From contig NC_092678.1 of the NCBI RefSeq assembly GCF_964355755.1, forward strand, positions 20,310,922 through 20,374,921: 64,000 bases of DNA. Direction: 5' to 3'. Origin of the DNA: Antedon mediterranea (taxonomy: Eukaryota > Echinodermata > Crinoidea > Comatulida > Antedonidae). Positions 56,640 to 64,000 of the stretch are shown one piece after another. The position numbers were made by a program, and so were the translations under genes. How positions within the stretch are numbered: the first letter of the stretch is position 1; each line of letters begins with the position of its first letter. Under the pieces are notes generated by a model that had not been told where the DNA came from, made no database searches, and saw nothing but the letters and a program-made list of their open reading frames with translations.

Positions 56640-57075
56640 TTATTTGGTCATGATCTCTCTCAGAAGACTTTCCGGTAACAAAATCCTTAGCTTTGTTTAT
56701 GATCTCTCTCAGAAGATATTTTCAGCAACAGAACTGTTTGCTTTGTTTATGATCTCTCTCAGAAGATATTTTCAGCAACAAAGGTGTTGCTTTGTTTATG
56801 ATCTTTCTCAGAAGACATTTTCAGCAACAAAAGTGTTGCTTTGTTTATAATCTCTCTCAGAAGACCTTTTCAGCAACAAATGTGTTACTTTGTTTTATAA
56901 TTTCTCTCAGAAGACATTTTCAGCAACAAAAGTGTTGCTTTGTTTATGATCTCTCTCAGAAGACCTTTTCAGCAACAAAAGCGTTGCTTTGTTTATAATC
57001 TCTCTCAGAAGACCTTTTCAGCAACAAAAGTGTTGCTTTGTTTATGATCTCTCTCCAGAAGACTTTTTAAGCAAT
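56640..57075 (+). repeat. 49-bp tandem repeat array
   Basis: Eight to nine units of 'TGATCTCTCTCAGAAGACAT' plus 'TTTCAGCAACAAAAGTGTTG', period 49-50 bp. The array is flanked by a direct repeat of about 50 bp, 'AACATTGTTTTCTCCAGTTA' at about 56599 and again at about 57160. Open frames through it at 56500-57243 are repeat artefacts because the period is not a multiple of three. Confidence 0.85.
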
Positions 57076-57700
57076 AAAATTGGTTGCTTTATTTTACCGT
57101 ACGATTTACACGTTGATGTTATAACTGTAAACACACATTTCCGTATGATCTTTGCTCAACATTGTTCTCTCCAGTTATATATATCATCAATCGGAACATT
57201 ATTTGTTTTTTCTTTTTCTTGGATTGAATTAAATAACTGTTAATATAACAATAATCATTTCCTTTTCAACCTGTTTTTTTTTTCAGCATTTGCTGAACTT
57301 TTGGCTCTCTTCTGATTTCTGTTATTGTTATTATAACAAATGGTACCAACTTGGAAAAATTGTGTATATAAAACTACGGTCAATTACAGTTTACGACCAT
57401 TAAAACTGGACTTGTGTGATCTTGAATGGCACTTATTATTAATTGAATCTTTTCTGATTTCTATTATTTTCATTATAATCAAGAGGTAAAACTTGGTACC
57501 TGTTATCTTGATTTGGACTACGGAGTCGGTATTTTCTAAATTTCTTTATTGGCTAGCTCTTTCCTGCTTTCAAATTTTTTTGCGACGTGTGTGTGGCTTC
57601 GTAAGCTTTCCAAATTAAAATATCCTCTTCTTTTGTAATTATATCATTTTAAACATACAACATTAAAGCTATCGAACTTTTGTTTTGTATTGGCGATAAA

Positions 57701-58316
57701 ATGAACAATTCATCTGAGGACAAAAATATAGATTGTGCACATATAGTAATACTTACAAATGTATGGATAATGATATCATTGTGGATTATTATCAGTAATT
57801 TATTTGTTATTGCGGTAACTATCTGGAAAAAACTGTACACTAACTTGGCAAAACGTATCCAGTTCACTTTAAGTATAACTGATTTTTTTTCTGGATTTTG
57901 TGGTAGTCTCTGGCCAATTTACAGATTTTTTCTGAAAACACAAACATCCTATAATTTACTGGAATATTTTTTGTTGTGCCTTGTGTTCGTATCACAATTA
58001 CAGTTGTGTTTATTAACAATCGAAAGATACGTAGCAATAGTGTATCCGTTTCGTCATCATCAACTGATGACGTCACGTGTTGTAAATACTGGAATTGCAG
58101 CAACGATTGTATCAGGATTATTTATGCTCATACCGGGTGGTTTCATTACTTTTTACACTAACCCATCAGTTTCTTTCTTAATCATCGATACAATAAGGCT
58201 TATAATTCTGCTATTAATATGCGTCTTCAATGTCGTCATTTATTTCAAAGCCAAAAAGCAACAACAGAAAATTGCCGCAATAGAGAATCTTGTGATAAAA
58301 TCGAAACGAATAAGAG
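57701..58316 (+). CDS. Rhodopsin-like GPCR, 5' part (TM1-TM5), interrupted by a DIRS element
   Basis: The start is the ATG at 57701; the in-frame codons before it lack an ATG. The protein opens MNNSSED with a possible N-glycosylation site. TM1 contains 'IIISNLFVIAVTIW', TM2 'LSITDFFSGFCGSLW' (the Leu...Asp position), TM3 ends with the E-R-Y form of the DRY motif ('ERYVAIVYPF'), then TM4 and a TM5 with 'IILLLICVFNVVIYF'. It then runs into loop 3. The host frame ends at 58316; reading on into the element adds about 30 foreign residues to a stop at 58408, so a transcript would yield a five-helix truncated protein. The ligand is unknown. Confidence 0.9.
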
Positions 58317-58330
58317 AGTCTATATCGTGC

Positions 58331-58489
58331 CTAGCTTACCTGTATAAACCGACAATAGCCCGTGCTCTCCAGAGGGAGGGCTTAGATACGAAAGTGAAAA
58401 GTTCCTAGAACACCCCTGCATTATAATGGACCCGTCCGCAACCACGCCCTCATGTGGGAACGTACCAACGTACCACCGTCATCATTTTC
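58331..58489 (+). repeat. DIRS left inverted terminal repeat
   Basis: Begins 'CTAGCTTACCTGTATAAACC' and ends 'GTCATCATTTTC'. It is the exact reverse complement of 63384-63542 as far as I can read. Confidence 0.95.
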
Positions 58490-58830
58490 TTTCGTAACGT
58501 GAGAGCGTTACGTCGTATGATACCAAGTGTTAGGATTGTACACTGTACATACTATACAAAGAGTTCTATTACGCTGATTACTAGTTGACTTGGCCAGGAT
58601 ATTGAGTGTATTCCCACGGCCTGTTGCAGTACCAGCAGTTGATATTGTTCATATATCGTTGATCCGTTTTAAGTCGGGGTCTTCCTTAGATATAAGGAAG
58701 ATTAAAAAGGAGAAAACAACACCCACTTCGTTGGATTTTAGGCCGGAACGGCCACGCTACCGGAAGACAAAGGAAAGCAATTTGCATTGCCACCTGGACT
58801 GCCTCAGCTGAGGCGTGGACGCACTGTTGC

Positions 58831-60325
58831 GTGAAACAACAACAAAGCCGTCGTCAGGTTGTATTGTTCTTTATCTTGCTAGGTTGCGTTCTGTGCCCGG
58901 ATATGCCTAAGTCTGAATGTTGGCAATGCAGGGGCCAGCGTGCGACAGTCAAGTGGGACCGCCACTTGCTGTGCATTCACTGCCGCACCTGTAGCCAGGA
59001 GTCGCCGTGCGACGTTTTTTGTACGTTGGACGGCTTCGCGGTTCCGGACGTCCGTTGGGGCGTGCGCGGGTGGTAGACCCCGCACCCGTGGAGGTTCAGG
59101 TGGAGCCCCCGGCCCCGCTAGTAGAGGAGACCGCGCGCTTGCAACGGCCGCTGCGCCTCCACCGCAGAGTGGTACGCAGGACGATGGTTTGTTCCCACCC
59201 GTACTGGAGGCCATCGCAGCAGCGGTGCGAGCTCTACCGAGGGAGGTTGTGCCCTCGGCATCCTCGCCTAATTATCCTCCTGTGCCAGTTCTGCCTCCGC
59301 AGTACTTTCAAGGTCGAGGGACGCACCCATCGCCGGATGTCGGTGGGTACGACAGTTACAGGACCATGACCTCGCTGCCTAGTGAGGATCGCTCCGAGGT
59401 TGCACAGGGTGGAGACGGTTTGCAGGCTCTTGTCAATCGTGTGGTTCCTGCTGTACTTTCGTACATTTGAGTAGAGTACGCCTATGACGCGCCGACGCCC
59501 GCGCCGGCTTCGAAGAGGTACTCTACCTTTGGAGTGCGTGCTCCATTGAAGCGGGTCACGACTTGTCCAGTTGCGCCGCTGGATCCCGAACTTGTCGCTA
59601 GGGTAGAGGCTATAGCGAAGGAGCCTAAAACCCGTAGAGCTGCATCTCAAGATCTCGCAGCAGCCTTCCCGCTTCCGCAGGACCAGTTTTCAACGCTATA
59701 TATCGGCACCACCGATCCCGGATGCAGCGAAAGAAGCGTGCGCGCGAGGATCAAGGTCTCGACGCCAACGGCAGATTTCTGTCTCCTTCGGCCGCCAGAA
59801 CTGAGGAGGCGCTAATCGCGGTCGACCGTGGCGCACGCGAGACGTTACGAACGGTCTCGATGTCGGGCTACCTTCTGTCATTCCTCGCGGATCCGGACCA
59901 TCCACGGCACCTTGACGCGGACGTGATCTGCTTGCTTCAGCAGTTTACGGGCCTGGTCGCGGACCAACAAGTGACAATTTCAATGACCTCGGCCGCCGTG
60001 CGGAGGGTCAATTGACCGCTTCACAACTAGCGAGTCGTTCGGTGCTGTGGATCTCTTCTACGGTAATTTCGCCGAGAAGAAAAATAAGTGGGCTCGCGAG
60101 CGAGAGGCACGTCGCGAGATGAGATCACGCAAAACGCCTCCAGCCCCACTGCCGGTGGTGCCATCGATCTCACATCCGCCGCCGTCGGTCCGTAATCAGT
60201 CTGAGGTTGGGCAGACTCCTGGGCCGTCGCGACCCCGTAATTCCCGCCCCGCGCGTGGCGGTAAGCCGGGTAGGGGAGCACGTCGGGACCGCGGTTCGCG
60301 ACGTGGTGACCGCAGGTGCCGGTAA
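58831..60325 (+). pseudogene. DIRS gag-like region, frame-broken
   Basis: Coding signals move between frames: 58831-59076 has 'SECWQCRGQ' and 'CIHCRTCSQESPCDVF', a Cys-rich zinc-finger-like start. Then come 58940-59470 (second frame, 'LFPPVLEAIAAAVRALP'), 59534-59815, 59722-60015 and 60047-60325. The last has 'MDLFYGNFAEKKNKW' and a Pro/Arg/Gly-rich tail that could bind nucleic acid. At least three frame changes and a stop break it, so it cannot make a full gag protein. Confidence 0.65.
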
Positions 60326-60407
60326 CGTGCAGGCGAGGTCCGTGCCGTCCGGGGCCGGACCAGTGGGAGGTCGTCTCCTACGGTTTGTCCGAGAGTGGGA
60401 GTAGCTG

Positions 60408-61169
60408 ATGGTAGACAGCTGGATTTTCTCCACACTTAGCTACGGCTACCGCATAGAATTTACGAGCCCTCCAGTGTGTGGAGGTCCTCGTCCGACCACA
60501 ATCCCCAAAGATCCAATAAAGCAACGAGTGCTTATGGACGGGATTGCCGCGCTGCTCCAAAAAGGAGCCGTAGTAAGGGTCGAAGAACATCATGCGGGCT
60601 CGGGCCACGAATCAACCGTATTCTTAACCAAGAAGTCCTCGGTGGACTGGCGACCAATTATAAATCTAAGACGTCTGAACAAACGATTTATTCGGCCCCG
60701 CAGGTTTCGGATGGAGACAGTCTCATCGATCCTGTTAGGGCTAAGACGAGGAGACTGGGCCGCATCGACAGATTTAAAAGATGTGTACTTTCACGTACCA
60801 ATCGCAAAAGAAGACCAACGTTGGTTGCGGTTTCGAATCAACAATTGTCTTCACCAGTTCGTCGCGATGTCGTTCGGCCTATCAACGGCTCCGCGCGTGT
60901 TCACGCGCACAGTTCGAGCGCTCGGTGCGTTCTTTCACAAGCACGGCATTCGCATATTCATGTATCTAGACGACTGGTTAATCGTGGCTCAGTCCAAGGA
61001 CCGGCTGGTGAGCAGTCTCAATTGTGTCCTTCTCGTAACGGAACGCGTAGGGTTCATAGTGAACCGGGAAAAGTCGTGCCTGGTGCCGACTCAGCATCCC
61101 ATGTATCTCGGAGCGCAGATAGATCTCGTGTCGGGCAGAGTGTGCCCCTCACAGAAACGAGTAACCTAA
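60408..61169 (+). CDS. DIRS reverse transcriptase domain
   Basis: 253 open codons. RT motifs in order: 'DWRPIINLRRLNK', motif A 'STDLKDVYFHVPI', motif B 'MSFGLSTAPRVFTR', and the catalytic motif C 'FMYLDDWLIVAQ' with YLDD as in DIRS/gypsy-like RTs. It ends at a TAA (61167-61169), but the same frame continues with recognisable sequence ('GLITASAPTAYDWLRTLGF'), so the TAA is a nonsense mutation rather than the natural end. Confidence 0.9.
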   Translation: MVDSWIFSTLSYGYRIEFTSPPVCGGPRPTTIPKDPIKQRVLMDGIAALLQKGAVVRVEEHHAGSGHESTVFLTKKSSVDWRPIINLRRLNKRFIRPRRFRMETVSSILLGLRRGDWAASTDLKDVYFHVPIAKEDQRWLRFRINNCLHQFVAMSFGLSTAPRVFTRTVRALGAFFHKHGIRIFMYLDDWLIVAQSKDRLVSSLNCVLLVTERVGFIVNREKSCLVPTQHPMYLGAQIDLVSGRVCPSQKRVT

Positions 61170-61841
61170 GCCCTTGCTGCTATACAAGGCCTGATTACCG
61201 CTTCCGCTCCGACAGCATACGACTGGCTGAGAACGCTAGGTTTCCTAGCCAGCTTTGTAGTTCTAGTTCCGTTTTGTCGGCTACGGATGCAGCCGCTGTA
61301 GTTCATCTGTTAGCCTTCTACCGGCCAGGTTCAGACTCATTAGACAAGTGGTCCCGATGTCGGCGTTCATTGTAACGCACCTCCAATGGTGGCTAACGGA
61401 CGGCCGATTGTTAGTGGGCAGATCAATTCAGAGATCAATTCCGGACACCCGAATAGAAACGGACGCGTCCGAAGCGGGTTGGGGCGGTTGCTCCTCCAGA
61501 GTCACGTCTCCGGCGTTTGGAGTGCCGAGGAGGCGTTAGCCCACATCAATCTCTTAGAACTTTGGGCAGTAGACCGAACGTTGAAAGCGCTACTTCCAAA
61601 CATAAAAAATTCACACGTCCATGTCTGCTCGGACAACACAACCGTGGTCGCGTACATCAACCGACAAGGAGGCACGGAGTCTCCGACTCTTTGCTACCAC
61701 ACATGGACGCTCATGCACTGGTGCATCGCGCACAGAATAACGCTGACTGCATCGCATATTCCGGGCAGCCAGAATGAGTCGCGGACACGCTGTCCCGACT
61801 CGCTTTACGCCCGACCGAATGGCGTCTGTTGCCGAGCATAG
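61170..61841 (+). pseudogene. DIRS RT connection and RNase H, frame-broken
   Basis: Pieces in three frames: 61170-61299 up to TAG, 61348-61539 with 'RIETDASEAGWGGCS' (first RNase H Asp), and 61386-61841 with 'HINLLELWAVDRTL' (Glu) and 'VHVCSDNTTVVAYINRQGG' (second Asp). The catalytic residues are all present but not in one open frame. Confidence 0.8.
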
Positions 61842-63177
61842 CCACTCAAATATTCGACCACTTCGGACGGCCGCACATAGATAGACCTGTTTGCGACGTC
61901 AGAGAACACGCAGCTCCCGACATTCTGCAGTCGATTCCGGGATGCACGTGCGTGGGCGGTGGATGCCCTGTCCATGTCATGGGACGGTTTATGGGCGTAC
62001 GCGTTCCCGCCGATATCGATCATACCAATAGTTCTGACTCGCATTCAGCGCTTCCGATGCCGAGTTCTGTTGATCGCACCGTTCTGGCCTCGTCAAGCGT
62101 GGTATCCGCTTCTTGCCAGTCTTCTTTACGATCACCCGCTGCGTCTTCCGGTCCGCGCGGATCTACTGACGCAAAATCGTGCGAGGTTCTCGACGATCAA
62201 CCTACAATCCCTGAACCTGACTGTTTGGCCATGGTCAGGGATCAGCTCAGAGACTCGGGCATATCATCTGGAAGAGAGTCGACTCTCACTGTCTACAACA
62301 GCCGTCTACGACACTTCTTTCGCTGGTGCGGACAAGATAACATAGACCATAAGGCGATATCCTTGGGTCAGATCTGCGCTTTTCTGCATTACCTGTACGA
62401 ATCAGGCTTGCAAGTGCGCACGGTGTCAGGCTACCGGTCAGCGATTGCGGCCATTACGCCGCCATTCAAGGATGGCTCGACGGTTTTCAACTTCCGCAGT
62501 AATCACGCAGTTGTTACGCGGTATGTTCAGAGAGCGACCTCCGTCTAAGGTCTTAGTTCCACGTTGGGACGTTAACGTCATTCTATCCGCACTCACTCGC
62601 CCGCCATTTGAGCCAATGAGCAAGGCTTCATTATATAATCTCTCGCTTAAGACAGCGTTTCTGGTGGCGTTGTCCTCATGTAAACGCTGAGGCGAGCTAC
62701 ATGCGCTCACGCTAGAGCCAGGCCATATACGATTTGAGCATGGTGGAGTCCGGTTATTATTCAGGAAGGACTTACTGGCCAAGTCCCAGACGTTAAATTT
62801 TTCGCCGGCTGTGTTCGTTCCATCAATGTCCGCATTCTCGGGGGTAGTAGAGGACACATCCTGGTGCCCGGTAAGAGCACTCAAATTCTACATCCACCGT
62901 ACAGAGACGTTGCGAGAGGGTATATCTCACTTATTCGTCACATCGGTGCCCCCGTATCGGCCGGCCGCAAAATCCACGATTGCAACTGGGTCGTGGCAGC
63001 GACTCGGGCCGCTTATGAATCGTCCAGCACTTCGCGTTGTACGCTGGCGGTTCTATATCAGACATTATGACAGCGGCATGGTGGCGGACACAGTCTACGT
63101 TTACTGGGCATTATTTAAGGGACATTTCTGCAACCATGGCGCCAGTAGCAGCAGCGGTGCTAAAGCCTAGGTTATAG
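61829..63177 (+). pseudogene. DIRS tyrosine recombinase region, frame-broken
   Basis: After a linker with 'MDALSMSWDGLWAYAFPP' (61959 frame), the N-terminal core-binding part reads 'LTVYNSRLRHFFRWCG' and 'LQVRTVSGYRSAIAAI' (61829-62548). The catalytic part begins in another frame with 'NLSLKTAFLVALSSCKR' (62445-62690), where a TGA at 62688 follows the probable catalytic Arg, and resumes 'GELHAL'. The C-terminal end, in yet another frame, reads 'WRTQSTFTGHYLRD', with the probable nucleophile Tyr at 63112-63114, and stops at 63177. The TGA looks like CpG decay of CGA. Confidence 0.8.
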
Positions 63178-63252
63178 GTATGTACACCTCGCTTGCTCTG
63201 CTCTTTGTTAACTTACTCCCACCGCCGACTAGTTCTAGTCCGGTGCTAATCT

Positions 63253-63351
63253 GGCTATTGTCGGTTTATACAGGTAAGCTAGGCACGATATAGACTACAC
63301 AAACCAGTAGTGGTGTTAGTAGTCTATGAGTGCTAGCTTACCTGTATAAAC
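63253..63351. repeat. DIRS internal complementary region (circle-junction template)
   Basis: 63253-63296 is the reverse complement of the extreme left end (58317 onward) and 63297-63351 that of the extreme right end (up to 63578). They meet at 'GATATAGACT|ACACAAACC'. This fixes both element boundaries to within a base, the only ambiguity being a shared A. Confidence 0.95.
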
Positions 63352-63383
63352 TCCCTCCCGCCGTCCCCGCAGTCAAGTACGCG

Positions 63384-63542
63384 GAAAATGATGACGGTGG
63401 TACGTTGGTACGTTCCCACATGAGGGCGTGGTTGCGGACGGGTCCATTATAATGCAGGGGTGTTCTAGGAACTTTTCACTTTCGTATCTAAGCCCTCCCT
63501 CTGGAGAGCACGGGCTATTGTCGGTTTATACAGGTAAGCTAG
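63384..63542 (-). repeat. DIRS right inverted terminal repeat
   Basis: Inverse of 58331-58489. Outside it lies a 36-bp extension ending 'CTACTGGTTTGTGT' at 63578. Confidence 0.95.
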
Positions 63543-63578
63543 CACTCATAGACTACTAACACCACTACTGGTTTGTGT

Positions 63579-63820
63579 ATTTCAGAGCTACGAAAACAAC
63601 TCTGATCGTCGTCGGCACATATTTTATATGTATTTTCCCATTTTTGATATATTTTTGGTTTAACTCTCTATTGGAAGTCATCTATGGTGAAACTATGCGC
63701 GATAGCACAGTATTACTATTTTTATTTGCAGTTACGTATTTAAACTCCGGTATGAATCCTATCGTGTATTCGTTTAGGAATGAGCAATTTATTAACTTTG
63801 TTCGTTCTCTGTTTAATTAA
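63579..63820 (+). CDS. Rhodopsin-like GPCR, 3' part (TM6-TM7)
   Basis: It continues the 57701-58316 frame exactly when the element is removed: the two parts total 858 nt, giving 285 residues and a stop. TM6 has 'LIVVGTYFICIFPFLIYFWF' (the F..C..P pattern) and TM7 has 'LNSGMNPIVYSFRN' (NPxxY). A short tail ends at TAA 63818-63820. No stop or frameshift is found on the host side, so the insertion is recent relative to gene decay, or the gene survives in other alleles. Confidence 0.9.
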
Positions 63821-64000
63821 TTTTAAAGACGTTTAATTAATTGTAAAGGCAAAGAATGGATTTCCACTGGAAATTCAATAAGAACAAACAGGAAGCAATT
63901 TTGTAAAATTTAAATCAATCCACATAGTGTAAAGAGAGTAAGTATTCTATTTTCCGTTAAGCACTTTTACTGGCTATGTGCGCTATATAAATTGTTAGAC
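63821..64000. other. Sequence downstream of the GPCR
   Basis: 'ATGTGCGCTATATAAATTGT' at the edge resembles the 3' ends of some LINEs, but too little is visible to call it. Confidence 0.3.

Larger units (their letters stand above)
58317..63578 (+). mobile_element. DIRS-type tyrosine-recombinase retrotransposon (5262 bp)
   Basis: It has the full DIRS plan: inverted terminal repeats (58331-58489 and 63384-63542, 159 bp, identical by eye), short unique end extensions outside them (58317-58330 and 63543-63578), and an internal complementary region (63253-63351). That region joins the complements of both extreme ends. Inside are gag-like, RT, RNase H and tyrosine recombinase coding blocks. DIRS elements move through a circular DNA joined by the recombinase, so no target duplication is expected and none is seen. 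The element is much richer in G+C than its surroundings. Most reading frames are broken. Confidence 0.95.

Noticed and set aside
56500-57243. Overlapping frames with repeated 'LSQKTFSAT' peptides
   Set aside because: They arise from a 49-bp tandem array; each unit shifts frame, and no splice or start context supports coding.
58879-60435. Several minus-strand frames in the DIRS gag region
   Set aside because: They are G+C-driven shadow frames opposite gag-like sequence with no domain signature.
60476-61375. 299-residue plus-strand frame overlapping the DIRS RT
   Set aside because: It is the longest frame locally but is a shadow of the RT frame; all RT motifs are in the 60408 frame.

Overview
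The window looks like nuclear DNA of an invertebrate deuterostome, most likely an echinoderm or a close relative (inference). The reasons are GT-AG introns in very AT-rich DNA, dense TAGGCCTA-type islands, CR1/L2-like LINE remains, hAT-like and foldback elements, a DIRS retrotransposon, and animal receptor and death-domain genes. Nothing bacterial or organellar is visible.

Layout. 0-2.0 kb: LINE 3' end, a 5S-rRNA-derived sequence, a dispersed repeat and a 52-bp tandem array. 2.5-14.0 kb: a chain of short exons, all phase 1-1, many of them diverged copies of one 'EKSE...SETKL' exon. Inside it lies a recent 4.8-kb tandem duplication that carries two arrays of a 97-bp minisatellite. 15.1-18.4 kb: an older, eroded copy of that duplication unit, split by a TIR element that itself carries a hAT-like element. 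18.4-27.2 kb: six tandem ~1.3-1.6-kb repeats with about 23 perfect TGACGTCA palindromes. 27.2-27.9 kb: an inverted, truncated piece of the receptor gene. 28.6-31.3 kb: copy A of a death-domain plus OTU/vertnin-like gene. 31.3-35.5 kb: downstream DNA shared with copy B. 35.6-41.5 kb: foldback element, repeats and possible ectodomain exons. 41.6-50.3 kb: copy B, which also shows a Cys-rich ectodomain end, a Thr/Pro stalk and a transmembrane helix. 50.3-55.9 kb: the matching downstream DNA with a foldback and a MITE insertion. 57.7-63.8 kb: a rhodopsin-like GPCR gene split in its third intracellular loop by a 5.26-kb DIRS element.

How the parts fit. Copy B reads as a type I receptor: TNFR-like Cys-rich module, stalk, one membrane span, flexible linker, death domain, then a C-terminal domain with the Cys and His motifs of OTU/vertnin-like cysteine peptidases. 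A death receptor carrying its own deubiquitinase-like domain is the most interesting system here. Copy A shares the cytoplasmic half. The 2.5-14 kb exon chain may be its expanded linker, because phases are compatible, but this is inference. The locus has been reshaped by a tandem gene duplication, an inverted partial copy, exon multiplication and repeat invasion, as is common in fast-evolving immune receptor families. All gene models come from reading splice sites and frames by eye, with no transcript evidence.
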